DNA from: an uncultured Phycisphaerales bacterium
GTDB lineage: Bacteria > Planctomycetota > Phycisphaerae > Sedimentisphaerales > Anaerobacaceae
DNA length: 64,000 nt
Assembly (NCBI GenBank): GCA_937927975.1
Contig: CALEZT010000089.1
Coordinates: forward strand, 68,442-132,441
Reading direction: 5' to 3'
Under the pieces are notes generated by a model. That model saw only the letters and a program-made list of their open reading frames with translations. It was not told the origin of the DNA and ran no database searches. The translations under genes and the position numbers were made by a program. This document shows positions 25,394-36,400 of the stretch, one piece after another (positions within the stretch are counted from its first letter, which is position 1; the number at the start of each line of letters is the position of its first letter).

Positions 25394-27664
25394 ATGAAAG
25401 CTTCACGGCGTCACATCCTAATGCTGTTGCTCATCGCAGTGTGCCTGCGAGCGGCGTACGCCCAGGATGCGGCGCCGGCGACGGCTGTGGCCGAGGAAGC
25501 CGTCCCGACGACTCAGATCGACACCCAACTGAGGATCAACAAGACCACGCTCCTGGAGAACCAGACCAGCAAGAACCGCGTGGACGCGGCGATCCTCCTG
25601 CTGACCAGCGAGAATCCTGAGGCCAGGAAGATCCTGCTGGAAGTGCTCGCCCTGACGGACAACCCCAACGCGCGGGCGGCGGTCTGCGAAGCGATCAGCT
25701 TGACTCGGACCGCCCAGCAGCCGATCCGAGCCAAGGAGGACTTCATCAAGCCCCTGATCGGGGTCGTCACGTCCGAACCGGACTATTCCATCGTCAGGCT
25801 GGCGGCCGAGGCCACGCTGGTGTTCAGCTACAGCCAGGTCCAACAGGACCTTGAGAAGGCGGTGACGGATGCGTCGTTGCCGGTGATGGCCAGGACCAAC
25901 GTTATCTACGCCATGAGACGACATCCGGACAAGCAGGCGGTCGTCAGGTTGTTTGGCCTGATGGATGCCGCGGAGCCGCAGATCGTCGAAGCCGCCCGCA
26001 ACGCCTTGGCCTCCGTCGGAATCTCCGCGAGTCCCGACCCTGCGATTCGTCGCCAGACGCTCCTGGAGCTCGAGCACAAGAGCATGGAGACGTTCCTGCG
26101 GGACCGGGTGATCCGCCAGGAAACGCGGATGCGCGAGAACGATACTGAGCGGGAGAGCTTGTGGAAGAAGCACCTGACGGAGAAGACCGCCCTCTACAAC
26201 CTGCAGGGAACCGAAGACGCCAAAGTCAAGTTCCTGGCCGCCAATCTGGGGGACCGGGACGCCAGGGTCAAACTCTGGGCCCTGGAGCGGCTGGAAGAGT
26301 TGCGGGTCGGGACCAGCAAGGCGAAGTTCTCAGGGCTTGAGCCTGTGCTGATCGCGTTGATTACCGATCCAAGCCGGGATGTGCGGCGGAACACGGCCAG
26401 ACTTCTGGCTTCCCTGTGGGAAGTGAACGTGGCCAAGCCTCTGCTGGACCAGTTGAACGTCGAGACCGATGAAGGGGTTCGTCGCGAGATTCTGGTGGCG
26501 CTGCGCGAGGCCTGCTATGCTTCTCTGACCACTCCTGGTCCGAAGCTTCCTGAAGAGATCCGGACCGGCACGCTCGCTTGGGCCGTCAAGTTCCTCGAGG
26601 ATGCGGACCCGGAGAAGGCTCGTGTGGGCGCCGAGGTTATCGGCAAACTGCTCGAGCCCAACGGGCTGAAGGTCGAGGAGGCCAACGGGTATCTCAAGAC
26701 CCTTGCTGACCGCTACACCCGATTGAGTCCTGCCAACGACATCGCCCTGAGGGCCGACTTGCTCAATGCGATGGCGGGCCTGTGCTCCTCCGAGAGCAAG
26801 TGTCGAGAGCATGCATCGAAGCACTTCGGCGGACTCTTCGAACAGGCGATCGCTGAGAAAGCCGATTCGATCCGGTTGATCGCCATCAATGGGCTCTTCA
26901 ACGCAAGCAGCGATAAGCCTTCTGCTGTTCGGAGGTTATGGAAATCTCTGGGCGACGATCCTGTGCTTGCGATCCGCTTGAAAGTGATTGACCTGGCGGG
27001 CGAGGCCGGCGGGCCACAGGAGTTGGACTGGCTGGCGGAGAAGCTTGGGGTCGCCGGTGAAAGCGATCCGGCGTGGCAGGCGACTTTGAAAGTATTCCGA
27101 CGGTCGCCCTCGACGCTTTTGGCGGAGTGGGTGACCAAGATCAAGTCGCCGCCGCTGGCGAGTCGATTGACGCCGGAGCAGCAGATTTCGTTTTTCGACA
27201 TGGTCAGGCAGAGGGCGCAGGCGGAAACCAAACCCGAATTGTTGCGGGACGCTCAGACGAATCTCGCCGATCTGTATGTGGTCGCCGGACGGCTCAAGGA
27301 AGCTTCGGAGAGCCTCCGAATCCTGGCTGCAGGAGCGACCGGTCAGGAGCTTGCCAGATACCAAGGGCAGTTGCTGCAAGCCTACCTGGGGCTCGGCAGT
27401 ATAGAAGATGCATGTGGGTTGCTGGTTAACTATTTGCCGACAAAGGGTTTAGACCTGACTCCTGAAGGGGGTCTGGCCAAGTCCGTCGAAGCGTACCTGA
27501 GCAATCCCGCCACAGCCAATCCCCAGGCCCTGTTGGACGCCCTCCAGCAGATCAAGGTGAGCGACCCGCAGGCGTCGCAGGAATGGCGAGTTCTGCTGGG
27601 CAGGTGGACGGACCGCTACGCGAAGGCAAAAAAAACCGTCGAGAACGGCATCACCGGCAATTAG
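25394..27664 (+). CDS. Exported HEAT-repeat-like alpha-solenoid protein
   Basis: 756 residues. The start at 25394 has AGGGG 8 bases upstream; an ATG two codons earlier is also possible. Signal peptide MKASRRHILMLLLIAVCLRAAYAQ. The remainder is helical and repetitive, with HEAT-like units such as IALITDPSRDVRRNTARLLASLW, LAANLGDRDARVKLWALERLEEL and LLTSENPEARKILLEVLALTDN. The C-terminal third has TPR-like helices (LRDAQTNLADLYVVAGRLKEA). It is a secreted or periplasmic scaffold with no visible catalytic motif. It ends 150 bases before the promoter of the tRNA-Thr/tuf cluster, and I see no functional link between them. Confidence 0.75.
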   Translation: MKASRRHILMLLLIAVCLRAAYAQDAAPATAVAEEAVPTTQIDTQLRINKTTLLENQTSKNRVDAAILLLTSENPEARKILLEVLALTDNPNARAAVCEAISLTRTAQQPIRAKEDFIKPLIGVVTSEPDYSIVRLAAEATLVFSYSQVQQDLEKAVTDASLPVMARTNVIYAMRRHPDKQAVVRLFGLMDAAEPQIVEAARNALASVGISASPDPAIRRQTLLELEHKSMETFLRDRVIRQETRMRENDTERESLWKKHLTEKTALYNLQGTEDAKVKFLAANLGDRDARVKLWALERLEELRVGTSKAKFSGLEPVLIALITDPSRDVRRNTARLLASLWEVNVAKPLLDQLNVETDEGVRREILVALREACYASLTTPGPKLPEEIRTGTLAWAVKFLEDADPEKARVGAEVIGKLLEPNGLKVEEANGYLKTLADRYTRLSPANDIALRADLLNAMAGLCSSESKCREHASKHFGGLFEQAIAEKADSIRLIAINGLFNASSDKPSAVRRLWKSLGDDPVLAIRLKVIDLAGEAGGPQELDWLAEKLGVAGESDPAWQATLKVFRRSPSTLLAEWVTKIKSPPLASRLTPEQQISFFDMVRQRAQAETKPELLRDAQTNLADLYVVAGRLKEASESLRILAAGATGQELARYQGQLLQAYLGLGSIEDACGLLVNYLPTKGLDLTPEGGLAKSVEAYLSNPATANPQALLDALQQIKVSDPQASQEWRVLLGRWTDRYAKAKKTVENGITGN

Positions 27665-27810
27665 ACGGTTGCATTCGACGGTTCCGTCGGGTAGAATCCT
27701 GACGTTTTGTGGCAGTTCCTGATAGCCCCTGATGCGGTGGGACTGCGATGTGGCACGTGAGCAGTCGCGTCGGCGGGTGTCTTTTTTTCTCATTTTTCCA
27801 GTTTTTCTCG

Positions 27811-27839
27811 TTGCACTCCCGAGGCGGTTGCCTTATATT
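27811..27839 (+). promoter_or_regulatory. Strong promoter of the tRNA-Thr/tuf supercluster
   Basis: TTGCAC (27811-27816), a 17-base spacer, then TATATT (27834-27839). A T-rich tract at 27781-27808 just upstream could act as an UP element. The start of transcription would fall near 27846, giving a leader of about 150 bases before tRNA-Thr. I see nothing else in 27665-28000. Confidence 0.7.
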
Positions 27840-28000
27840 CATCGGTTTATAGTCCGTAGGTACGCAGATTTACCGAGAAACCTTGCTTCAGGTGAGGGGA
27901 TGATTGCCTGCTCAGGCGGCATGCCTTTGTCTGAGGACAAGGATTCGTTGTCTTTGCAGGTTGTGCCTGCGGATTTGAAGATCGACAGGATTCGAAGGTT

Positions 28001-28073
<73 letters not shown>

Positions 28074-28205
28074 GCTTGCAGGCACACCAGGACGGGATGG
28101 CCCCGCGGGGTTGGTCGCCGTGTTGGTCTTTTGATATTTTCGGGAAGAAACGAAAAGGACAAGCAAATAGCTGCTCAACAGCACAGTTTGGAGGTTTAGT
28201 TAACG

Positions 28206-29432
28206 ATGGCCAAAGCAGTATTTGAACGGACCAAACCGCACGTGAATGTGGGTACGATCGGGCACGTGGACCACGGCAAGACGACTTTGACGGCTGCGAT
28301 GACCAAGGTGATGGATCTCAACGGTCTGTCGAAGTTCAAGTCGTACGACGATATCGCCAAGGCCTCGGAATCCCAGGGCCGGCGCGACCCCACGAAGATT
28401 CTGACGATCGCCACGGCGCACGTGGAGTACGAGACCCAGCAGCGCCATTACGCTCATATCGACTGCCCGGGCCATGCCGACTACGTGAAGAACATGATCA
28501 CCGGCGCCGCTCAGATGGACGGCGCGATCCTGGTGGTCAGCGCCTATGACGGCCCGATGCCCCAGACGCGCGAGCACATCCTTCTGGCCCGTCAGGTGAA
28601 CGTGCCGAAGGTTGTGGTGTTCCTTAACAAGGTCGATCTCGTGGAGGACGCGGAGCTTTTGGACTTGGTCGAGCTGGAAATTCGCGAGCTGCTGAACAAG
28701 TACAAGTTCGACGGCGACAACGCGCCGGTCATTCGCGGCAGCGCCGTGGCGGCCATGAACGCCGCGTCGGCCGACGATCCGGCTTGCCAGCCGATTCTCA
28801 GCCTGCTCAAGGCCATGGACGAGTACGTCCCGATTCCGAAGCGCGAAGTGGATATGCCGTTCATCATGCCGGTCGAAGACGTGTTCAGCATCAAGGGACG
28901 CGGCACGGTCGGCACGGGCCGTATCGAGAAGGGCAAGGTTCACGTCGGCGACGAAGTCGCGATCATCGGTCTTTCGCCCGACATTCGCAAGAGCGTCGTG
29001 ACCGGCGTCGAGATGTTCAACAAGACGCTCGATGAAGGCCAGGCCGGCGACAACGTCGGACTGCTGCTGCGAGGCGTCGAGAAGAAAGACCTCGAACGCG
29101 GGCAGGTCATCGCCAAGCCCGGCAGCATCACGCCGCATACGAAGTTCGAGGCCCAGGTGTACGTTCTCACGAAGGAAGAGGGTGGCCGGCATACCCCGTT
29201 CTTCGCGAACTACAAGCCGCAGTTCTACTTCCGTACGACCGACGTCACCGGCGCCGTCCAGAGCCTGATGAGCGAAGACGGCAAGCCCGCTGAGATGTGC
29301 ATGCCCGGCGACAACATCCGGGTCCAGGTCGAGATTATCTCGCCCATCGCCATGGACGAAGGTCTTCGGTTCGCCATTCGTGAAGGCGGCCGGACCGTGG
29401 GCGCGGGCGTCGTGACGAAGGTGCTTGCCTAG
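28206..29432 (+). CDS. tuf: Elongation factor Tu, with a divergent switch I
   Basis: Delivers aminoacyl-tRNA to the ribosome with GTP. 408 residues: GHVDHGKT (19-26), DCPGHADY (87-94), NKVD, GSAV, then domains 2 and 3 ([31 protein letters not shown]). A GGAGG site lies 11 bases upstream of ATG. Switch I is unusual: residues 57-68 read [12 protein letters not shown] where most bacteria have KARGITI, so Arg-Gly-Ile-Thr becomes Lys-Ile-Leu-Thr with the key Thr kept. I believe related planctomycetes share a similar form, but could not check. It is the only tuf in the window; none follows fusA, where the classical str operon has one. Confidence 0.97.
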   Translation: MAKAVFERTKPHVNVGTIGHVDHGKTTLTAAMTKVMDLNGLSKFKSYDDIAKASESQGRRDPTKILTIATAHVEYETQQRHYAHIDCPGHADYVKNMITGAAQMDGAILVVSAYDGPMPQTREHILLARQVNVPKVVVFLNKVDLVEDAELLDLVELEIRELLNKYKFDGDNAPVIRGSAVAAMNAASADDPACQPILSLLKAMDEYVPIPKREVDMPFIMPVEDVFSIKGRGTVGTGRIEKGKVHVGDEVAIIGLSPDIRKSVVTGVEMFNKTLDEGQAGDNVGLLLRGVEKKDLERGQVIAKPGSITPHTKFEAQVYVLTKEEGGRHTPFFANYKPQFYFRTTDVTGAVQSLMSEDGKPAEMCMPGDNIRVQVEIISPIAMDEGLRFAIREGGRTVGAGVVTKVLA

Positions 29433-29561
29433 GCCGACGGTTCGGATCGCAAGCAGGCAAGCCACGGGCTGTGAGCCGGTGGCGAAGTATGCATAGACCG
29501 GCTCGCGCGAGGTGGCGGAATACCGTCCGGGCTCGTGTAGGCCGTGTGGTCGGAAGGCATT

Positions 29562-29729
29562 ATGGCGAAGAAGAGCAAGAGAGAATATGTCTGGCTCGAA
29601 TGCAGCGAGTGCAGCTCGAGGAACTACAGGACTGAGGTCAGCGTGGCCGAAGGCGCTCCGAAGCTGGAGCTCAAGAAGTTCTGCAAGGCCGAACGCAAGC
29701 GCACGGTGCACAAGCTCAGACGCAAATAG
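29562..29729 (+). CDS. rpmG: Ribosomal protein L33
   Basis: 55 residues from ATG 29562, which has GGAAGG upstream; the in-frame earlier codon would add MWSEGI. Basic, KKFCKAERKRTVHKLRRK end. The first zinc pair is present (CSEC) but the second CxxC of zinc-type L33 is reduced to one Cys (FCKAERK), so zinc binding is probably lost. It lies between tuf and tRNA-Trp, as is common before secE. Confidence 0.93.
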   Translation: MAKKSKREYVWLECSECSSRNYRTEVSVAEGAPKLELKKFCKAERKRTVHKLRRK

Positions 29730-29767
29730 ACGAGAAATTGCGGTGTCCCCCGGGAGGCCGCGGCGAT

Positions 29768-29841
29768 ACGCCAGTAGCTCAACTTGGTAGAGCATTGGTC
29801 TCCAAAACCAAAGGTTGGGGGTTCGATTCCCTCCTGGCGTG
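29768..29841 (+). tRNA. tRNA-Trp (CCA)
   Basis: Acceptor ACGCCAG pairs with CTGGCGT, discriminator G. Anticodon stem TTGGT/ACCAA with loop CTCCAAA gives CCA (29802-29804). T loop TTCGATT. The usual position between rpmG and secE. Confidence 0.95.
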
Positions 29842-29907
29842 ATGACGGCGTCGGTTGCGTTGGGACGCCAAAGCCAGAGAAGTGCCGGTTGAAATAGGGT
29901 CTCAGCC

Positions 29908-30291
29908 ATGCTGACAAAGATATACAAGCCGGGGCAGGGCAAGTATACCCGCCTCGGGAGCGGCTTTTCCGCCGCAGCGATCGTCGTGATCGGGTGTGTC
30001 AGTCTGTACAAGCTGTTGTCGGACAGCGATCGAAGCCTGTGGATCACGACCATGGTTCCCGTGGTGATCGCGGTGGGGTTGATCGCAGTGGTCTACTGGC
30101 TGATGAACAAGCCGGTGGTCGCGGACTTCATGATCGCGGCCGAAGGCGAGTTGAAGAAGGTCAACTGGTCGAGCCGCAAGGAGGTGGCTGTTTCGACGAT
30201 GATCGTGATTGTCGTCGTGTTCGCGATGGCGATCCTTCTGGGCGTCACTGACGTCGTGTTCCAGTTCGTGTTCCGCCATCTGATCGGTTGA
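29908..30291 (+). CDS. secE: Preprotein translocase subunit SecE
   Basis: 127 residues with three predicted membrane helices (about 20-38, 47-67, 96-122), i.e. the longer, three-span form and not the single-span one of many bacteria. The conserved amphipathic segment EGELKKVNWSSRKEV precedes the last helix, which contacts SecY. It is followed by nusG, the standard pairing. Confidence 0.93.
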   Translation: MLTKIYKPGQGKYTRLGSGFSAAAIVVIGCVSLYKLLSDSDRSLWITTMVPVVIAVGLIAVVYWLMNKPVVADFMIAAEGELKKVNWSSRKEVAVSTMIVIVVVFAMAILLGVTDVVFQFVFRHLIG

Positions 30292-30432
30292 CGGTCGGGC
30301 GACGGCGCGGACAGGGGCGTTCGCGTCGGGCAGGAGTCGTCGCAGGGATGAGAGCGGTTTGGGAACGGGCAGCCGTGCGGGCATGGGCCTGCGATACGCC
30401 GATAGGTCTATCAACGAGTGTGAAGACAAAAA

Positions 30433-30975
30433 ATGCACTGGTACGTCCTGAGAGTTGCGGCCAATAAGGAAAATCAGGTCAAGGAAGCGCTCGAGCGCAA
30501 GACCCAGCAGGAGGGCCTGACCGATATCATCGGCCGGATTGAGGTGCCCACCGAGCAGATCAAGCGGATCCGCGCCGGCAAGCAGACCGTGCACAAGCGC
30601 AAGCTCTACCCCGGCTACGTCTTCATGGAAATGGAGACGACCGAGGACGGTCGGGTTCCCGAGCGGGCCTGGTTCATGATCAAGGGCACCGGCGGCGTCG
30701 GCGATTTCATCGGGACCGAGGGGATGCCCACGCCGATGCGCGATACGGACGTCGCCAAGATGCTTCTCGAAGCGGAGAAGCCCGAGGAGGCTCCGAGCAT
30801 CAAGGTCGAGTTCCAGAAGGGCGACCACATCAAGATTCGCGAAGGGGCGTTCGAGAACTTCGAGGGGGTTGTGGATTCGATCGACTCGGAGCGCGGGATC
30901 GTCAAGGTGATCGTGACGATCTTCGGCCGCAGCACTCCGCTGGACATCGAGTATTGGCAGATCGAGAAAGTGTGA
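30433..30975 (+). CDS. nusG: Transcription termination/antitermination factor NusG
   Basis: 180 residues. NGN domain (1-120: MHWYVLRVAANKENQVKEAL, KRKLYPGYVFMEM, GTGGVGDFIGT) and KOW domain (KGDHIKIREGAFENFEGVVDSID). It binds the RNA polymerase clamp and links transcription with Rho or ribosomal protein S10. Standard length and position between secE and rplK. Confidence 0.96.
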   Translation: MHWYVLRVAANKENQVKEALERKTQQEGLTDIIGRIEVPTEQIKRIRAGKQTVHKRKLYPGYVFMEMETTEDGRVPERAWFMIKGTGGVGDFIGTEGMPTPMRDTDVAKMLLEAEKPEEAPSIKVEFQKGDHIKIREGAFENFEGVVDSIDSERGIVKVIVTIFGRSTPLDIEYWQIEKV

Positions 30976-31090
30976 CGCAGGGAAGCGGGCATCGTTCACG
31001 GACTGCACGCGTCCGCATCGCGGACGCGGGTTGGAAAAGGATAAGCAAACGCGGGCCGTCATAAGTTTTGGTGTGCGATAAGGGTATACG

Positions 31091-31516
31091 ATGGCAAAGG
31101 AAATCACAACTCAGATCAAATTACAGGCACCGGGCGGACAGGCGACTCCGGCCCCCCCGATCGGACCGGCGCTCGGCCAGCACGGGGTGAACATCGGCCA
31201 ATTCGTGTCGCAGTTCAACGAGCGAACGCGGGAATTGAACGGGACGATCGTGCCGGTGGTCATCACGGTGTACTCCGACCGCAGCTTTACGTTCGAGGTC
31301 AAGAGCCCGCCGGCGGCCGTGTTGCTCAAGAAGGCGGCCGAGGTGGCCAAGGGCAGCGGCGTGCCCAACAAGGAAAAGGTCGGCAAGGTCACGGCCGAGC
31401 AGGTCCGCAAGATCGCGGAAACGAAGTTCAAGGACCTCAACGCCTATGACATCCCGGCGGCCGAGAAGATCATTCGCGGGACCGCACGCAGCATGGGAAT
31501 CGATGTGGTGGACTGA
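31091..31516 (+). CDS. rplK: Ribosomal protein L11
   Basis: 141 residues. N-terminal proline-rich segment [16 protein letters not shown], the thiostrepton-binding region, with its prolines conserved; C-terminal rRNA-binding domain [24 protein letters not shown]. Part of the GTPase-associated centre. The rplK-rplA pair is often controlled by L1 binding to the leader; 30976-31090 is the candidate leader, though I could not identify the L1 site by eye. Confidence 0.97.
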   Translation: MAKEITTQIKLQAPGGQATPAPPIGPALGQHGVNIGQFVSQFNERTRELNGTIVPVVITVYSDRSFTFEVKSPPAAVLLKKAAEVAKGSGVPNKEKVGKVTAEQVRKIAETKFKDLNAYDIPAAEKIIRGTARSMGIDVVD

Positions 31517-31559
31517 AGAACCGGGGTTCGTCGTCCGCGTTTTGGATGAAAGATAACGT

Positions 31560-32237
31560 ATGCAGACCAAGAGCAAGAGATACAGGAAAGAGGCCGAGCA
31601 GGCTCCGGATCAGCCGGTGAGCCTCGAACAGGCTGTCGAGAAGATCAAGTCGTTCAAGTCCGTCAAGTTCGACCAGACGGTCGAATGCGTCCTGGTGCTG
31701 GGAATCGACCCCAAGCAGACGGATCAGTTGGTGAGAGGGTCCCTCTCGCTGCCCCACGGCGTCGGCAAGCAGAAGAAGGTGATTGCCTTCTGCGACGACT
31801 CCCTGGTGGAGGCCGCGAGGAAAGCCGGGGCGATTGAGGCCGGTTCCGACGAGCTCATCAAGAAGATCACGGACGGCTGGATGGACTTCGATGTGGCGAT
31901 CGCGTCGCCCAAGGTCATGGGCAAGGTCGGCAAGCTGGGTCGCGTTCTGGGTCCGCAGGGCAAGATGCCCTCGCCGAAGAACGGGACCGTGACGGACGAC
32001 GTCGCCACCGCGGTGGCGGAGTTCACAGCCGGCAAGATCGAGTTCCGCAACGACGCCGGCGGAAACGTGCACGCCGTGGTCGGCAAGCAGAGCTTCGACA
32101 AGAAGAAGCTGATCGAGAACATCGAGGCGTTCGTCGCTCACATCAAGAGGGTCAAGCCCTCGGGAGCCAAGGGAACCTACATCAAGAAAGCCTGCCTGTC
32201 GGCGACCATGAGCCCGGGCGTCCAGGTGAACATCTGA
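31560..32237 (+). CDS. rplA: Ribosomal protein L1
   Basis: 225 residues, L1-stalk protein. Motifs VLGIDPKQTDQLVRGSLSLP, GRVLGPQGKMPSPKNGTVT and EFRNDAGGNVHAVVGK are standard. It starts 43 bases after rplK. In other bacteria L1 represses its own operon. Confidence 0.97.
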   Translation: MQTKSKRYRKEAEQAPDQPVSLEQAVEKIKSFKSVKFDQTVECVLVLGIDPKQTDQLVRGSLSLPHGVGKQKKVIAFCDDSLVEAARKAGAIEAGSDELIKKITDGWMDFDVAIASPKVMGKVGKLGRVLGPQGKMPSPKNGTVTDDVATAVAEFTAGKIEFRNDAGGNVHAVVGKQSFDKKKLIENIEAFVAHIKRVKPSGAKGTYIKKACLSATMSPGVQVNI

Positions 32238-32325
32238 CCGCCGACGGCCAAGGTTCACCCGGGCGGCCGTTCGCCGCAGAGCGACCCGCCCAACGCGGGT
32301 TTGGATTGAAACCTAGGGAGATACG

Positions 32326-32859
32326 ATGAGCAAGTTCGTAAAACAACTGGTGCAGGCGCAACTGGACAAGAAGATGGCGGAGCAGGACGTCCGCGACTTC
32401 ATGGTTGTGAGCACCAAGGGGGTTGGGGGCGTCGACAACAACGTGATGCGGGGAGCGCTCAAGGAGAAGGGAATCCGAGTGCTCGTCGTGAAGAATTCCC
32501 TGTTTGCACGCGCGCTGCGGGACCGCAAGATGGACGCGGCGGCCCAGTTGTTCAGCGGGCCTTGCGCGATCGTCTACGGCGGCGACAGCATCGTGGACGT
32601 GGCCAAGGAGATGCAGGTCTGGCTCAGGAAAGTCCCTGCGGTGGAGCTCAAGGGCGCGTTTGTGGACGGCGCCTTGTTCGACGCCAAGGGCGCCGGGCTG
32701 CTCTCCACGATGCCGACTCGCGTCGAGTTGCAGGCGAAGGTGGTTTCGTGCGTTCTGTCGCCGGGAGCCCGTGTGGCCGGCGCGCTGAAGGGCCCGGCGG
32801 GCGTCATCGCGGGTTGCCTCAAGAGCATCATCGAAAAGGCTGAGAAGCAGGCGGCCTGA
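32326..32859 (+). CDS. rplJ: Ribosomal protein L10
   Basis: 177 residues, the base of the L7/L12 stalk. N-terminal RNA-binding domain with LRKVPAVELKGAFVDG and a C-terminal helix (AGVIAGCLKSIIEKAEKQ) that binds L7/L12 dimers. AGGGAG lies before the ATG. The 88-base leader contains the hairpin ACCCGC-CCAAC-GCGGGT and is where an L10 autoregulatory leader would be expected. Confidence 0.95.
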   Translation: MSKFVKQLVQAQLDKKMAEQDVRDFMVVSTKGVGGVDNNVMRGALKEKGIRVLVVKNSLFARALRDRKMDAAAQLFSGPCAIVYGGDSIVDVAKEMQVWLRKVPAVELKGAFVDGALFDAKGAGLLSTMPTRVELQAKVVSCVLSPGARVAGALKGPAGVIAGCLKSIIEKAEKQAA

Positions 32860-32987
32860 TCTCGCGGGCCGCGGGGATCACAACAATTCATCGAACCTTA
32901 AACTGCCTCGACGGCTGTCCCGCAAGGGTCAAACGAGACGGTGGAGTCTCGGCTACTGTCAGGCGTAGTTGATATGGGAGTATATTC

Positions 32988-33395
32988 ATGACAGACGAAC
33001 AAGCCAAGGCCTGGAGCGACCAGACCAAGCAACTGGGCGACAGCATCGTGAAGCTGACGCTGATGCAAGCCAAGGAACTGGCGGACTACCTCAAGGAAGT
33101 GTACGGCATCGAGCCTGCGGCCGGCGGGGCCGTGATGATGGCCGGTCCGGCGGCGGCGGCAGCCCCTGCGGCGGCCGAAGAGAAGAGCAGCTTCAACGTG
33201 ATCCTGACCGGTTTCGGCGCCAACAAGATCCAGGTCATCAAGGTCGTCCGCGAGCTGACGAGCCTGGGCCTCAAGGAAGCCAAGGAACTGGTGGACGGCG
33301 TGCCGAAGCCCTTGAAGGAAAACGTGAGCAAGGAAGATGCCGAGAGCGCCAAGAAGAAGCTCGAAGAAGCCGGCGCCACGGTGGAAATCAAGTGA
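32988..33395 (+). CDS. rplL: Ribosomal protein L7/L12
   Basis: 135 residues. N-terminal dimerisation helix pair, an Ala-rich hinge ([13 protein letters not shown] at about 58-72), then the factor-binding C-terminal domain [21 protein letters not shown] and [18 protein letters not shown]. Its first 25 residues ([20 protein letters not shown]) are a little longer than usual. 128 bases separate it from rplJ. Confidence 0.96.
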   Translation: MTDEQAKAWSDQTKQLGDSIVKLTLMQAKELADYLKEVYGIEPAAGGAVMMAGPAAAAAPAAAEEKSSFNVILTGFGANKIQVIKVVRELTSLGLKEAKELVDGVPKPLKENVSKEDAESAKKKLEEAGATVEIK

Positions 33396-33489
33396 GCCGA
33401 AACAGCGCGTTTTGAGTCCTAGAAGGGAATACGCAAGGAACGCAGCTTCGGCGACGCGAGATTGACTACCAGTACCACAGGAGCATTAG

Positions 33490-36400
33490 ATGGTTGTGCG
33501 GACGTTTCGTAATTTCGGAAGAATGCAGGATGCGGTGGAGATCCCCGATCTCGTGGTGGTCCAACAGGGCAGCTACGCGAAATTCCTGCAGAAGGACGTT
33601 GCGCCCACAAAGAGGACCGATACGGGTCTCGAAGCTCTCTTCCGGGAAATCTTCCCCATCGAAAGCTACGACAAGAAGATGACCCTGGAGTACATCTGCT
33701 ACGAGCTTGAGAAGCCGCATTATACGCCTCTCGAGTGCCGGCAATTGCGCCTCACCTACGCGTATCCCTTGAAAATCCACTGTCGGCTGCGGTCGGAGAG
33801 CGGCTCGGACCTGGCGGAACAGGCGATCTATCTGGGCGAAATGCCCGTGATGATCGGCGGCGGCGAATTCATCGTCAACGGCGCCGTCCGCGTCATCGTC
33901 AGCCAGTTGCACCGAAGTCCCGGCGTCGATTTCCTGATCGAAAGCAAGGAAGGCGACCGCGTCCTCCACGGCGGCCGGATCATACCCGAGCGGGGAAGCT
34001 GGATCGAGATCGGCGTAACCCAGAAGGACATTCTGGTAGTCAAGATCGACCAGTCCAGCAAGATTCCCGCCACGGTGTTCCTGCGGGCCATCAGCCCGGA
34101 GTTCGGGAGCACCGAGTCCATTCTCAAGTTGTTCTACCCGGTCAAGAGCGTCGCCACGAACAAGCTGACCTCCGCCATGTGGGCGGCCAGCCAGATCGTG
34201 GACACCACGACCGGTGAGATCCTCGTGGAAGCCGGTCACCAGATCGGCGAGAAGGTCGCGGTCATCCAGCAGAGCGACCTGAAGAAGGTCGACGTCATTG
34301 AGGACGTCCGCGACACCATTGTGATGAACACGCTGGCCCAGGACGATTGCCCGGGCCACGAACAGGCCCTGCTGAAGTTCTACATGCGTCTTCGGCCCGG
34401 CAACCCGCCGAACCAGGAGAAGGCCCAGGCGTTCTTCGCCGAGAAGTTCTTCGATTCGAACCGGTATCGCCTGGGCAAGGTCGGCCGGTTCCGTCTCAAC
34501 CGCAAGTTCGGTCAGAACGTCGATGAGAACGAGATGACGCTCCGCGCCGAGGACTTCATCAACACGATGAAGTACATGCTCGCGCTGCGCAACAACGAAG
34601 GCGAAATCGACGACATCGACCATCTGGGCAACCGGCGTCTGCGAACGATCGACGAGCTGGCGGCCGACGAGATCCGCAAGGGTCTCCTGAAGCTGCGGCG
34701 GACCGCCCAGGAGCGCATGAGCATCAAACGCGACTCCGAGGAGCCGCCGCGCGTGGCCGATCTGATCAACTCCAAGAGCGTCGCCAGCAGCATCAATTTC
34801 TTCTTCGGCCGCGGCGAACTGAGCCAGGTCGTGGACCAGACCAACGCCCTGAGCCAGCTCACGCACGAACGGCGTCTGTCGGCCTTGGGACCGGGTGGTC
34901 TGAACCGGCGGCGCGCGGGTTTCGAGGTCCGCGACGTGCACATCAGCCACTATGGTCGCATCTGTCCGATCGAAACGCCGGAAGGCACGAACATCGGTCT
35001 GATCTCGTCGTTGGCGATCTTCACCACGATCGACGAGTACGGCTTCCTGCAAAGCCCTTACCGAGTCGTCAAGAACGGCAAGCTCACCGGCGATATCGCC
35101 TATCTTCGCGCCGACGAGGAGATGCGTGCAATTTTCGCGCCGCCCAGCGTCGTGGATCCGCAGACGCACAAGATCCGCGACGCAATGGTTCTGGCCCGCA
35201 AGTCCGGGGAACTGGCGCAGACGACCCGCGAAGAGGTGGAGTACGTCGATATCTCTCCGCGACAGATCGTCGGCGTCTCGGCGTCTCTGATCCCGTTCCT
35301 GGATCACGACGACGCCAACCGCGCCCTGATGGGCTCCAACATGCAGCGTCAGGCGGTGCCCTTGTTGAAGACGGAGCCGCCTCTGGTCGGCACCGGGATG
35401 GAAGAAGTGGTCGGACGAAACTCCAGCATGGTGGTTCGGGCCGAGCACTCGGGTGTCGTGACCGCGGTGGACGCCATGCACATCGTGGTCAACCACACGG
35501 ACGAGTACAAGCTGGACAAGTTCACCGGCCTCAACGAGCGGACCTGCCTGAACCAGAAACCGATCGTCAAACTCGGCCAGAAGGTCCAGGCCGGGCAGGT
35601 GATCGCCGACGGCGGCGGCACCGCCGACGGCATCCTGGCCCTGGGCAAGAACGTGCTGGCGGGCTTCGTGTCCTTCGACGGCTTCAACTTCGAAGACGCG
35701 ATCATCGTCAGCGAGCGTCTGGTCAAGAACGACGCGTTCACGAGCATCCACATCGACGAGTTCACCGCGGAGGTCCGCGAGACCCGTCTGGGGAAAGAGG
35801 AGTTCACGCGGGACATCCCGAACGTGAGCGAAAAGGCCCTCCGCAACCTGGACGAGCAGGGCGTGGTCCGCGAGGGAACACGGGTTTGCCCTGGCGACAT
35901 CCTTGTGGGCAAAGTGGTGCCCAAGAGCAAGGTGGAGCTGACGCCGGAAGAGAAGCTGCTCCACGCGATCTTCGGCCGGGCCGGCGAGGACGTCAAGAAC
36001 GACTCGCTCGAACTGCCCAGCGGTTACGAAGGCGTCGTGATCAAGACGGAAGTCTTCACGCGGCGCGGCGCCGGCGGCGAGGACCAGAAGAAGGTGCTGG
36101 CCGAGGAGACGAAGAAGTACGAAGCCCAGGCCAGGGCCAGGGAATGCTCGATCTTCCGGCAGATGGTCGGGGCGATCCACGAAAAGACCGAAGTCAACAT
36201 CATCGACCCGAACACCAAGCAGAAGGTCGGCGCCAGCGAAGACGACGATGTGATCTACGAACAGATCGAGAACTTCGACATCAAGTGGGTCAAGCCCGCG
36301 TCGGCTCGTGACGAGGTCCAGAAGATCGTGGGCAAGTTCTGGGTCAAGATCACCGAGGCCGAGGAAGAGAAGAAACGCCTGATCGAGCGGGCCAAACACG

